Shown here one piece after another: positions 16,460 through 24,936 of a stretch of 64,000 nucleotides of DNA. The translations under genes and the position numbers were made by a program. Position 1 is the first letter of the stretch. Every line of letters starts with the position of its first letter. The notes under the pieces were generated by a model, which was not told where the DNA came from, did not search any database, and was given only the letters and a program-made list of their open reading frames with translations. Origin of the DNA: Salibacterium lacus (GTDB taxonomy: Bacteria > Bacillota > Bacilli > Bacillales > Marinococcaceae); contig NZ_JBHUML010000002.1 in assembly GCF_042684865.1 (NCBI RefSeq), positions 992,001-1,056,000 on the forward strand. The letters are read 5' to 3'.

Positions 16460-16472
16460 GGAGAGAGAGCCT

Positions 16473-18125
16473 TTGAGTCATACTTTTTCCACTCTTCACC
16501 GCGACACGCTCCGCCGGCACATGACAGAAGCAACATTCGACATGATTATCATCGGCGGCGGTATTACGGGTAGTGGTATTGCTTTGGATGCTGCCGCACG
16601 GGGATTGAAGACAGCGTTAATTGAAAGAAAAGATTTTGCTTCTGGAACAAGCAGTCGTTCCGGCAAATTGATTCACGGCGGGTTAAAGTACCTGAAAAAT
16701 TACGAATTTTCCATCGTTCGTGAAGTCGGTACAGAACGTGACATTGTTTACCGGAATGCAAGGCACCTTGTTTACCCTATTCAGATGCTTTTTCCTCTAA
16801 TTAAGGGAGAATCATTCAATCCCCTCACTTTAAAAATCGGTCTTACCGCGTACGACCGTCTCGCGGGGGTAAAAAAAGAAGAACGGCATCGTCTGCATTC
16901 GAAGAAACAAACTCTTCAAAAAGAACCCTTATTTAACAACAATACGGTGGAAGGGAGCGGAGAGTATGTGGAATACCGCACCGATGACAGCAGGCTGACG
17001 ATGGAAACCGCCAAAACGGCTTCTGAAATGGATGCTTCGGTTTTGAATTACGCTGAAGTGGATGGTTTTACATTCGATGATAACGAAAAGATCAGCGGGG
17101 TTACTGTAGAAGATCATGTAAGCGGAGATACATTTACGGTTTCGGGCCGCGTGGTGGTCAATGCAGGGGGACCCTGGGTGGATGAAGTACGAAAAAAAGA
17201 CGAGCCGGTCTCCGGTAAGCATATGGTTCACGCCAAAGGTATTCATCTCGTTTTTTCTTATGAAACGCTGCCGGTGCAGTCTTCGATTTATTTTCAGCAT
17301 AACGGACGGATGATCGCCGTTATTCCAAAAGGAAACACGACGTATGTCGGATCAACGGAATCCCTCTATTACAATGATCTGGATGACATGCATGTTTATC
17401 AGTCCGAATGTGACTATTTACTCGGCTGTCTGCATGACACGTTTCCTTCTCTTACGCTTACACGGGACGATATTATTTCCAGCTGGGCCGGGGTACGCCC
17501 CCTTATCGGTTATGACAACAGTGAACCTTCGGAATTGTCCCGGCACGACGAAATCTTTGAATCCGATTCGGGTCTCATCACGATTGCCGGAGGCAAGCTG
17601 ACCGGCTACCGTAAAATGGCCGAACGGGTGCTGGCTTATGCCGCCAAACGCAAAAATCTAAAATTATCATCGTCCCGCACCGATGATATTGCACTAAGCG
17701 GCGGTCATTTTACATCGGAAGAGGACATCACAGCCTATATCCACGGGCTGACCCGTTCGTATGACCATTTGAAACTAACCTTTGAGGAAGTCGAAGAATA
17801 CGTATTTCGTTACGGCTCGAACACGGAGGCGCTGCTGCAGCAGATTGACTCGGTGCGTCATTTATATGAACACCCGGTAATACGCAATACAGCAGGAGAA
17901 GCCATCTATACAGTAAAAGGGGAAATGGCCGCTTCTCTGGAAGATTTTTATGACCGCCGCACCAGCTATCTATTGTTTCAGCCGGAAAAAGTAACGAAAA
18001 CACTCGAGGCCGTGAGCAGCGCCATGGAAGACGTGCTTGGCTGGGACCCCCTGAGCACAGAACGGGAAAAAGAAAGAATACGTTATCTTTTACAAAAAAC
18101 TGTTACCTTTCTTCCTTCATCCTAA
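16473..18125 (+). CDS. glpD: GlpD-family FAD-dependent polyol-phosphate dehydrogenase
   Basis: The 550-aa flavoprotein closely resembles Bacillus GlpD. It has the FAD-binding IIGGGITGSGIALDAAARG, then GTSSRSGKLIHGGLKYL, VEYRTDDSRLTMETAK, AGVRPLIGY and IAGGKLTGYRKMAE. GlpD oxidises glycerol 3-phosphate to dihydroxyacetone phosphate at the membrane, and relatives such as EryB act on erythritol phosphate. The TTG start fits an AAAGGAGAGAG site and aligns with the B. subtilis N-terminus. No glpF or glpK is adjacent. It shares the 33-bp operator with the PTS and TPP-complex genes, so it may be a paralogue acting on a polyol phosphate of that pathway. Confidence 0.85.
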   Translation: MSHTFSTLHRDTLRRHMTEATFDMIIIGGGITGSGIALDAAARGLKTALIERKDFASGTSSRSGKLIHGGLKYLKNYEFSIVREVGTERDIVYRNARHLVYPIQMLFPLIKGESFNPLTLKIGLTAYDRLAGVKKEERHRLHSKKQTLQKEPLFNNNTVEGSGEYVEYRTDDSRLTMETAKTASEMDASVLNYAEVDGFTFDDNEKISGVTVEDHVSGDTFTVSGRVVVNAGGPWVDEVRKKDEPVSGKHMVHAKGIHLVFSYETLPVQSSIYFQHNGRMIAVIPKGNTTYVGSTESLYYNDLDDMHVYQSECDYLLGCLHDTFPSLTLTRDDIISSWAGVRPLIGYDNSEPSELSRHDEIFESDSGLITIAGGKLTGYRKMAERVLAYAAKRKNLKLSSSRTDDIALSGGHFTSEEDITAYIHGLTRSYDHLKLTFEEVEEYVFRYGSNTEALLQQIDSVRHLYEHPVIRNTAGEAIYTVKGEMAASLEDFYDRRTSYLLFQPEKVTKTLEAVSSAMEDVLGWDPLSTEREKERIRYLLQKTVTFLPSS

Positions 18126-18151
18126 TACATCCTTTGAAAGGAGGGCATGGC

Positions 18152-19195
18152 ATGTATGCCGTGGCTTTAACCGGAAAACAGCAGCTTGAGTACCGGGAAA
18201 TGGAATTACCTCCCTGTGGAGCAGAAGAAATAATAATCAAAGTCTTCGCCGTTGGAATCTGCGGATCGGATCTCCGGATTTTCAAGCAGGGGGATTCCAG
18301 AATTGATATGCCGAGAGTGACCGGTCATGAAATTGCAGGTGAAATTGTGCAGACAGGCAGTACGGTCTCGGGTTTTGAGAAAGGGGATCGTGTCACGCTC
18401 GGCGCCCACATTCCATGCGGCACCTGTCATTACTGTCAAAAAAATATGGGACACCAATGCGTGAAAAAGCACTCTATCGGCTATCAGGTGCACGGAGGCT
18501 TTGCGGAATACATTGTTCTTCCACGCGAATTTGTACGTTTTGGATCCATTCAGAAGATTGCCGGCACGACGAGTTTCGAACAGGCCTGCTTGTCAGAGCC
18601 GTTCTCCTGCGTATTAAGCGGTCTTCGTGAAGTGGGAGCAGGAGCTGGTGACACCGTCGTTGTGTACGGCGCCGGCGCGATCGGCTGTATGTATATCGCA
18701 GCTCTTAAGCAGATGGGAGCAGCGCGTGTTATTGCCGTCCAGCGCTCCGCTCCACGCAGGCAGAAAGCAGCGGAGGCCGGTGCCGATCTTGTCGTCGATC
18801 CTTCTTCAAGCAATACATCTGACATTATTGAAGAGGAAACAGGCGGACTTGGGGCGGACTGTGTTATTGTGACCGCTCCCTCATCCAGCTTGCAGAATGA
18901 AGCACTGGATGTCGTAAAAAAAACCGGCAGCATCCTTCTTTTTGCTGGTATGAAATCTGCAGAAACCCCGCCCTTTGATACGGATAAAATCATTTACAAA
19001 CAACTTCGCGTCACTGGAACCCACGGGGCTCCCAGAGATCTTCATATGGAAGCCGTCAAATGGATTGATGAAGGCTTGCTTGATTTTGACTTTTTTATTA
19101 CGCATACGTTTGCCTTGTATGAAACAGACCTTGCTTTCCATACAGCCGATGGAAAAGAGGGGCTGAAATGCGTCGTACAGCCGCAGAAACCATAG
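18152..19195 (+). CDS. Zinc-dependent alcohol (polyol) dehydrogenase, MDR family
   Basis: The 347-aa protein is a medium-chain dehydrogenase. Catalytic zinc ligands are in GICGSD (Cys) and GHE (His). Structural zinc cysteines are in PCGTCHYCQKNMGHQC, and the NAD(P) site is GAGAIGCMYIAAL. Relatives oxidise sorbitol, galactitol phosphate, threonine or butanediol. It lies 26 bases behind the GlpD-like gene and probably shares its transcript and operator, so it may oxidise a polyol or polyol phosphate of the locus. The ATG at 18152 fits GAAAGGAGGG; an upstream in-frame ATG overlaps that site. Confidence 0.88.
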   Translation: MYAVALTGKQQLEYREMELPPCGAEEIIIKVFAVGICGSDLRIFKQGDSRIDMPRVTGHEIAGEIVQTGSTVSGFEKGDRVTLGAHIPCGTCHYCQKNMGHQCVKKHSIGYQVHGGFAEYIVLPREFVRFGSIQKIAGTTSFEQACLSEPFSCVLSGLREVGAGAGDTVVVYGAGAIGCMYIAALKQMGAARVIAVQRSAPRRQKAAEAGADLVVDPSSSNTSDIIEEETGGLGADCVIVTAPSSSLQNEALDVVKKTGSILLFAGMKSAETPPFDTDKIIYKQLRVTGTHGAPRDLHMEAVKWIDEGLLDFDFFITHTFALYETDLAFHTADGKEGLKCVVQPQKP

Positions 19196-19231
19196 AAGTA
19201 TGATCCTGTCTTCTACACAGCCATCCCGAAA

Positions 19232-19280
19232 AAAACAACCCCGGTTCCGCGCAGCAGCTCGGCATTCCGGGGTTTGTCTA
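19232..19280. terminator. Bidirectional terminator
   Basis: AACCCCGG pairs with CCGGGGTT, with A-rich sequence on the left and T-rich sequence on the right. It separates the convergent alcohol dehydrogenase and SufT-like genes. Confidence 0.8.
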
Positions 19281-19610
19281 TTAATCCGAAACTCCAAGAG
19301 CAATCTTGGCGTAACGGGACATTTTATCTTTCGTCCATGGCGGAGTCCAAACAATATTTACATCAATTTCATTGATTTCTTTGAACTCCTGCAGGTCACT
19401 CAGGGAATATTTAATATCACTGACGATTGTTTCAGCAAGCGGACATCCCATCGCTGTAAGCGTCATAGTGACTTTTACATTGCTCTCTTCATCCACATCC
19501 ACCCCGTAAACCAGGCCCAGATTTACAATATCAATGCCAAGTTCGGGATCTGTTACGTTTTCCAGTTCAGCCAGAACTCGTTCTTCAAGCTCCGTCATTT
19601 CTTCGGCCAT
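19281..19610 (-). CDS. MIP18/SufT-like iron-sulfur assembly protein (YitW type)
   Basis: The 109-aa DUF59 protein has the family motif VTDPELGIDIVNLGLVYGV and the conserved cysteine in TAMGCPLAE. It ends with VWTPPWTKDKMSRYAKIALG. SufT/YitW-type proteins help mature iron-sulfur proteins. The ATG at 19608-19610 follows AAAGGAGGTGT. The gene stands alone. Confidence 0.93.
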   Translation of the reverse strand: MAEEMTELEERVLAELENVTDPELGIDIVNLGLVYGVDVDEESNVKVTMTLTAMGCPLAETIVSDIKYSLSDLQEFKEINEIDVNIVWTPPWTKDKMSRYAKIALGVSD

Positions 19611-19830
19611 CCAGACACCTCCTTTTTCCTTACCCCTACTGTAACAAACATCCACTATTAAAAAAATAAATTTGTCTTTCCCTGTAGTCAGCCTATCGGT
19701 GATGCTTGTTCGTATAGTATACTGATAACGACTGGTGAACTTGCATTTTGCTTGAATTATGACCCCGGTGCCGATACAATCCCTTATGGTATAATATATT
19801 TTCCTAATAACCCAATGGAGGTACTACAGA

Positions 19831-20217
19831 ATGATGCTGTGGCCAGCTTTGCTGCTTGGAATTGTCAGTCTTGGTTTTTTAATCTTCTTTTATCAGCGGT
19901 GGATACCGGTTTTCGGTGTCAGATGCGCCCCTCTTCCCGAGCAGCCACTGCCGGAGGGAAGCATCATTCTAGACGTTCGTGACTATCAGGAGGCCGACCA
20001 CCTTCCTGTTAAGAATGCGCATCTGCTTCCCTATCCTTATTTAAAACGGCATATTCAAACCATTGAGGCTCAACAGGTGTTTGTTGTTGCACCTGATAAG
20101 GTTTCCCGAAATTTGAGCATACGCCTGCTCCATAAACACGGCCGGAGCGTCTCAGGGTTTGCCGTCGTCACCCCTGGTCAGACAGATTCCTCCGCGTTCT
20201 CTGTCGACTGCAGCTGA
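19831..20217 (+). CDS. Membrane-anchored rhodanese-like protein without catalytic Cys
   Basis: The 128-aa protein has one N-terminal transmembrane helix (residues about 3-22) and a rhodanese-like domain (IILDVRDYQEADHLPVKNAHLLPYPYL). In active rhodaneses the loop after the central strand holds a cysteine. Here the loop reads VFVVAPDKVSRNLS with no cysteine, so sulfur transfer is unlikely and a binding or scaffold role is more plausible. A GGAGGT site precedes the start and a strong terminator follows, so it is monocistronic. Confidence 0.72.
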   Translation: MMLWPALLLGIVSLGFLIFFYQRWIPVFGVRCAPLPEQPLPEGSIILDVRDYQEADHLPVKNAHLLPYPYLKRHIQTIEAQQVFVVAPDKVSRNLSIRLLHKHGRSVSGFAVVTPGQTDSSAFSVDCS

Positions 20218-20241
20218 AAAAACGCTCTTCATGGGAGTATG

Positions 20242-20282
20242 CCCGGAAGTCAGGTCCCACGCCGGCTTCCGGGGTTTTTTTT
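20242..20282 (+). terminator. Rho-independent terminator
   Basis: CCCGGAAG pairs with CTTCCGGG, followed by eight T. Confidence 0.9.
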
Positions 20283-20415
20283 GATAAAAAGTTTCCGTTA
20301 TGCGGCAGAAAACGCCACATATTGAAAAATTTCATTCTAATCTCCGTTCGGCCGTCGTATCTATTGTATAGTACGCCGTAATAAGGGCGATTTTTAGAAA
20401 AAACGGAGGGCCGCC

Positions 20416-21267
20416 ATGAATATCCTCACACAGCGTTGGTCGACTCATCTGAAAGACGATATAGTCATTGAACCCTTCAGTCAGCGGATAAAAGTGTATA
20501 AACTGCCGCCTTTTTCGAAGTGGAATGCTTTTTTGGCATCGCTTTACGACTTTTCGGTGGAACAAAGCTGCGATAAACTGATTTTTTACGTAAAAAACAA
20601 AGAAAGATCCCGTTTTGAAAAAGCTCCCTTTATCTGCGAAGGAGAAATCAAAGGTTTTTTCCGTGGAGCCGACGCTTTTATCTATTCCTGGTTTCTGGAG
20701 CCCGGGCGTGCTCGTCCTGTGGATCAACTGCAGGAGGATCTCGTGCTGCAGAATGCCGTCGACTTTTCTGCCGAAAAAGAACGCTCTCTTATTCCAACAG
20801 GCTATACGATGCGCCACCCGGGTGAAAACGACGCAGAGGAAATGGCGCGTCTTTACCGCTCCGTGTTTCGAACCTACCCTACCCCTATGCACGATCCCCA
20901 ATTTATCCGGGATGTAATGAAAGAAGAAGTGTATTTCACCATCATGGAACATGAAGGAAACATCGTCAGTGCCTGCTCCGCCGATGTGCTTGAATCTTTT
21001 CAGAGCGCTGAGATGAGTGACTGCGCCACCCATCCCGAACACCGGAATCAGGGACTGTTAAGCACTCAGTTTTCCTATCTGATTCAACAGATGCAGCGCA
21101 AAGGGCTGTGGTCCCTGTTTTCTTATTCGCGTTCTCTGTCGTTTGGCATGAATCTGGTGAACGTCTACCACGGATTTGAGTACGGCGGAACGATGGTGCG
21201 TAACAGCAATATAGCAGGACAGCTTGAATCGATGAATATATGGTACCGGCAGCTTCGAACCCGCTGA
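20416..21267 (+). CDS. ablB: Beta-lysine N6-acetyltransferase AblB
   Basis: The 283-aa protein matches AblB/YodP, which acetylates beta-lysine to N6-acetyl-beta-lysine, an osmolyte of methanogens and halotolerant bacilli. A family-specific N-terminal half (DKLIFYVKNKER, FFRGADAFIYSWF) precedes a GNAT acetyltransferase domain (about residues 130-260; AEMSDCATHPEHRNQGLLS is the acetyl-CoA loop). AblB normally sits next to AblA (lysine 2,3-aminomutase). No aminomutase gene is in this window, so ablB is an orphan here. A GGAGGG site precedes the ATG. Confidence 0.88.
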   Translation: MNILTQRWSTHLKDDIVIEPFSQRIKVYKLPPFSKWNAFLASLYDFSVEQSCDKLIFYVKNKERSRFEKAPFICEGEIKGFFRGADAFIYSWFLEPGRARPVDQLQEDLVLQNAVDFSAEKERSLIPTGYTMRHPGENDAEEMARLYRSVFRTYPTPMHDPQFIRDVMKEEVYFTIMEHEGNIVSACSADVLESFQSAEMSDCATHPEHRNQGLLSTQFSYLIQQMQRKGLWSLFSYSRSLSFGMNLVNVYHGFEYGGTMVRNSNIAGQLESMNIWYRQLRTR

Positions 21268-21350
21268 TACCCCGGAGAGTGAAAAAGGGCATGTACCAGC
21301 CGCCTTTGTGCGTTTATCTGCCCAACACTGCCAACCACATGTCAAAAAAG

Positions 21351-21390
21351 AAAAGACGGAGCAGGATTTTCCCCTTTCTCCGTCTTTTCA
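21351..21390 (+). terminator. Terminator downstream of ablB
   Basis: AAAAGACGGAG pairs with CTCCGTCTTTT. It is about 85 bases after the ablB stop and nearly symmetrical, so it may work in both directions. Confidence 0.75.
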
Positions 21391-21503
21391 ACTAAACAGT
21401 TTCGTTTTGTTCCAGCCCACGCCTGTTGATTTACCATATAAAGGAATGGGAAAGGGTTCTATGAGGAGGGTGCATCTGTGATCAAAGCATGTATCCCCCT
21501 TCT

Positions 21504-21632
21504 TTTTCGTTGGACGGAGCCGTCTGCCCGACTCCAGCGGGAGAAGCGTCAGCCGAAGATCACCGGGTGATTTTCCCGGTAGCTGAGGCGACGCCCGCGG
21601 AAAGCGGGCAGGAAAGGCGGAGTCCAACGAAA
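21504..21632. repeat. Large GC-rich palindromic intergenic element
   Basis: Outer arms CGTTGGAC and GTCCAACG enclose about 110 bases with further stems, including GCCCGC/GCGGGC around GAAA and AGCGTCAGC facing AGCTGAGGCGACGC. The base composition is much richer in GC than the flanks. Elements of this kind (GGCGACGCCCGCGGAAAGCG cores) occur in many copies between genes in Bacillus-related genomes. Only this copy is in the window. Confidence 0.6.
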
Positions 21633-21678
21633 CGTTTCCTATATTTGCATAATCAACAGCCGTGGTTCCAGCCTTATC

Positions 21679-23664
21679 TTAAACCCACTGAAAATTACGG
21701 CCCCAGCTTTCCTTGGCAAGCTGTTCAATCTTTTCCACAACTTCCTTTTCAACCGCAAACGAATCTCCCTGTTCATAAGGATTGTAATGAAAAGCATACA
21801 GCCGGGACACAAATTCGTGAAAAGGAAGGGAGGATTCACCCTCTTTTTCTCCGTGTCCACGGACGCTTGGTTCAATGCCCTGACCCCAGTTCTGGGAGCT
21901 GTCATTATTGGGGTTATAGAAATAGACGCGGTACGTATCATCGGGGTCATCTGCAATCCGCTGAATCGTAATGGCGTGGAAGCCTAGAAAATTACCGTAC
22001 ACAGTCGTTACGCAGATGCCGACCGGATTAGGATAAATCATTTCATGACCTTCATTGTAATCGCGGTGATGCGTGGCATAAAATAGACGGACAAATCCCT
22101 GATAATCGATGACATTCTGTGTGTTATGCTGAAATACTTTGCTGAATGCTTTTGCTATCCAATCACCGTAAAAGGCAGGATTCACCCATTTATGCGGATC
22201 ATCACCACGGAACTGTACACGCCGGACCATATCAGCATAAATTCTGTCCAGATGGGGCACGAGGACGAGAGAAACCGGATCCAGTTCTTTATGGAGTTCC
22301 GGGGCCAGACCACCCGGGAGATCTTTCGAATGAATCGTCTGCCCTTCAAATGCCATATCAATATCACCGTCCCGGGCCGCTCTTGGGACAAGTTCGAGGA
22401 GGTAACCCGGATCATGAATCGACCAGAGGCTGAGGGCTCTCGCACTCTGACATGTAGGATTCAGGCCCTGGCCGATGCCAAGTGGCTGTCCGAGCACACT
22501 AATCACGCCGGCTGTCAGCACATCACCTGCTGTCAGACCTTCCTCTTCACTGTCTGAGGCTTCCATCAGCGTTTTTCTGACATCCTGTTTGATATCAAGT
22601 TCAATCAGGCGCCGAAGTCCGGGGAGCACCGGCGGCTGGGAGAGCACCCCGCGCTCCAGCATACGGGCCAGTCCGTACAGGGACTGGCGCGTCGGCAGAT
22701 GAATGGAGACTTTGATGAGTTCCTGTACTGTTTCATAATGTTCTTTCAGGTTGGAACTGCCTTTGCTGCTTAATCCCATGGCTTCCTGGAGTGTTTTTAT
22801 ATCCCCGTTTCGATTTAAATGCCGGATCAATGCCACATGATACCCCGACACGAGCCCCGTCTCTCTCATCGAGCTCCCAAAAGCCGCCGCTTCTTTGCTT
22901 AGTTCCTGATTATCAAGGTCCTGCAGCCTGCTTCGGTATTCCCTTTCGCTTTCACACTGTTTTGCCCGCTCTGTAACCGTGGAAATCGCATGGTGGAATG
23001 TTTCAATTGCTTTTCTGTCCTTTTCATCCACGTCCTCATGGAGCAGCTGCTCCGCTTTTCTTATCATTAACCGGACTCTGTCTGTCATAATCGGACGCTG
23101 CACCATCAGCCGCTTGATTTCATCAATCAGCGTACTCGATATAGACTGCAGCGACAATTCCTCCACCATCAAGGCAAACAGACGCTGAGCCCGCTCTGTT
23201 TCTTTTCCCTGCTGTTCCTGTTCTGCGGGATCCTCCGTTTCCTCCGGGAAAATAAAATCCAGATTATTCGCCATTACTTCGTTGAGGTATTTTTTGGCGT
23301 CAGATGCGCTCACCTCAGGGTGGGTATGTTTTTCCCGGGCCAGTGCAACCATCCTTAGTTCACTAAGGAGCGCGACAATGGATTCCACCCCATCAGAGCG
23401 CAGAGATCCATTGACAAGCGCCGGCTGCAGCTTGGAGGGATCTTCCCACGGCCCTCCTTCAAACACCCCTGCCTCTTTAAAACGCGGCGCATATTCGTAA
23501 AGCTTCCGCATTCCTTCTTCTTTTTCCGCCATCTTTTTTGCTGTCTGGAAAAAATGATTCTGGTACATATCCTTGGCATAAGGGGCTGCCTGATTCAATG
23601 TTTCAAATGCCTGTTTGAGCGTTTCTTCTTCGCCGCCTGTATTCATCTGCAGTGCCATGAGCAA
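21679..23664 (-). CDS. Uncharacterised protein with a papain-like Cys-His-Asn signature
   Basis: This 661-aa protein belongs to no family I can name. The N-terminal 390 residues are mostly helical and acidic. The C-terminal third contains GIGQGLNPTCQSARALS, where Gln399 precedes Cys405 by six residues as Gln19 precedes Cys25 in papain. Later come GFHAITIQ (His563) and YFYNPNNDS (Asn584), in the order and approximate spacing of a papain-like catalytic triad. No signal peptide or membrane helix is seen, so it is probably cytoplasmic. The start is 18 bases behind the ATP-grasp gene, so the two are co-transcribed. It could be a peptidase, transglutaminase-like enzyme or amidase. Confidence 0.7.
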   Translation of the reverse strand: MLMALQMNTGGEEETLKQAFETLNQAAPYAKDMYQNHFFQTAKKMAEKEEGMRKLYEYAPRFKEAGVFEGGPWEDPSKLQPALVNGSLRSDGVESIVALLSELRMVALAREKHTHPEVSASDAKKYLNEVMANNLDFIFPEETEDPAEQEQQGKETERAQRLFALMVEELSLQSISSTLIDEIKRLMVQRPIMTDRVRLMIRKAEQLLHEDVDEKDRKAIETFHHAISTVTERAKQCESEREYRSRLQDLDNQELSKEAAAFGSSMRETGLVSGYHVALIRHLNRNGDIKTLQEAMGLSSKGSSNLKEHYETVQELIKVSIHLPTRQSLYGLARMLERGVLSQPPVLPGLRRLIELDIKQDVRKTLMEASDSEEEGLTAGDVLTAGVISVLGQPLGIGQGLNPTCQSARALSLWSIHDPGYLLELVPRAARDGDIDMAFEGQTIHSKDLPGGLAPELHKELDPVSLVLVPHLDRIYADMVRRVQFRGDDPHKWVNPAFYGDWIAKAFSKVFQHNTQNVIDYQGFVRLFYATHHRDYNEGHEMIYPNPVGICVTTVYGNFLGFHAITIQRIADDPDDTYRVYFYNPNNDSSQNWGQGIEPSVRGHGEKEGESSLPFHEFVSRLYAFHYNPYEQGDSFAVEKEVVEKIEQLAKESWGRNFQWV

Positions 23665-23682
23665 TCTCCTTCCATTTTTCAG

Positions 23683-24936
23683 TTAGATGTAAAAATCAAA
23701 ATCAGCATAATCACGTAATGGTTCTCTCACATGATCGTGGTCGTCATGATGGAAAAATACAACACCGTGCGGATTTCCAAATCCTTCTGCTTCCGGGACT
23801 TTCCGTTGCACTGGTGTGAACATCGTGTGCCGGTCAAAACCTGGATGTTCTTCAAGCTCCTGTGGAAAATGGAGTTTCTCGATATTTTTCACCTTGGGAT
23901 AAACCATCAGGCTGCCGGCATGACCTTTGGATTTTCGTTCTTTAGGGAAAAACGACCGGAGATCTTCTTCGCTCGTATTCGGATCGGAACAAAGAAGGTG
24001 TGCCTGAAACGGATTGAAGTCGTACGTTTTTTTTATTAAATCAAAGATATTGCCGCCTGGAATACGGGCGGCCACTTCAATGAAACTGATTTTGCCTTCT
24101 TCATCAATGAAAAATTCCGGATGAATCAACCCGTACTGAATATCAAACGCCCGGATCAGAGCCTGAACAGCTCCTCTGATTTTTTTGCGCTGCTTCTCAA
24201 TTTCCGGAGACGGCGGAACCATCATGGAATAGCCGAATACAATATATTCCGTGATATTAAGGAATTGAATAGTCCCATTATGCACAAATACTTCGCAGGA
24301 AACTTCCACCCCGTCAAGATGACTTTCCACCAGGTTGGGAAACGCCTCATCCTCCAAAGCGTCAATATCGGCTTCCGTACGGATAATCCTGTGGCCGACG
24401 TCTCCTGCTTTATCAAATGCCTTCACGTGAACCGGGTCCTGTTCTTCTTCCCCTGCTTTTAACATGGCATCATTGACGCGCCGGAAAAACTGTTTCACTT
24501 CTTCTTTGCTGTCGGCTTCTTCAAAGACACCAACTTTCAGTCCTCCCAAAAGAGCTCTTCGTTTCATTTTTCCTTTATGACGAAAAAGCAGAGAATGCTT
24601 GAAAATTTTCGGATCTTCTTTAATTCTTCCGTTAACAGCTGCCGCCCACTCCACTGTATCTTCAAACAACGGAACCGCAAGACCTGTATTCTCCTCTTTC
24701 AGTAACTCGTACAGCCCCTCACTCTGCTCCCATACGTCTTCCATGGAATAATTTTTTTTATAATGATCAAAGTCCCACGCAATAAAAGGAAGATCATATT
24801 TCTCAGCATACTGCTCGCAGTGCGGCGGCCCTACAATGACAAACGGACGACCTAGTTCGTCCGCTGCCTCAATGGATGGCAGGCTCCATCCGATAAGTGC
24901 CGTTTTATACTGATTGTCATTCTGTGTACTTGTCAT
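23683..24936 (-). CDS. ATP-grasp ligase of unknown substrate
   Basis: The 417-aa protein has an ATP-grasp fold. A variable N-terminal domain (residues about 1-110) precedes the nucleotide-binding lobes (LVESHLDGVEVSCEVFV) and the metal/catalytic strand ISFIEVAARIPGGNIFDLI near residue 290. This resembles carboxylate-amine ligases such as BacD-like and biotin-carboxylase-like enzymes. A His/Asp-rich segment near the C-terminus (VVFFHHDDHDHVREP) may bind metal. It is the first gene of a two-gene unit with the papain-like protein, suggesting that one makes an amide bond and the other processes one. Substrate unknown. Confidence 0.8.
   Translation of the reverse strand: MTSTQNDNQYKTALIGWSLPSIEAADELGRPFVIVGPPHCEQYAEKYDLPFIAWDFDHYKKNYSMEDVWEQSEGLYELLKEENTGLAVPLFEDTVEWAAAVNGRIKEDPKIFKHSLLFRHKGKMKRRALLGGLKVGVFEEADSKEEVKQFFRRVNDAMLKAGEEEQDPVHVKAFDKAGDVGHRIIRTEADIDALEDEAFPNLVESHLDGVEVSCEVFVHNGTIQFLNITEYIVFGYSMMVPPSPEIEKQRKKIRGAVQALIRAFDIQYGLIHPEFFIDEEGKISFIEVAARIPGGNIFDLIKKTYDFNPFQAHLLCSDPNTSEEDLRSFFPKERKSKGHAGSLMVYPKVKNIEKLHFPQELEEHPGFDRHTMFTPVQRKVPEAEGFGNPHGVVFFHHDDHDHVREPLRDYADFDFYI

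Larger units (their letters stand above)
21268..21678. other. Intergenic region with terminator and palindromic element
   Basis: These 411 bases between ablB and the papain-like gene hold the ablB terminator and a GC-rich folded element, described separately. No credible gene was found here. An open frame on the plus strand at 21489-21971 is an artefact of the element and the antisense of the next gene. Confidence 0.6.

Noticed and set aside
20332..21042. 236-codon minus-strand frame opposite ablB
   Set aside because: ablB is strongly supported by family motifs. The minus frame is rich in His and Phe, as antisense frames often are.
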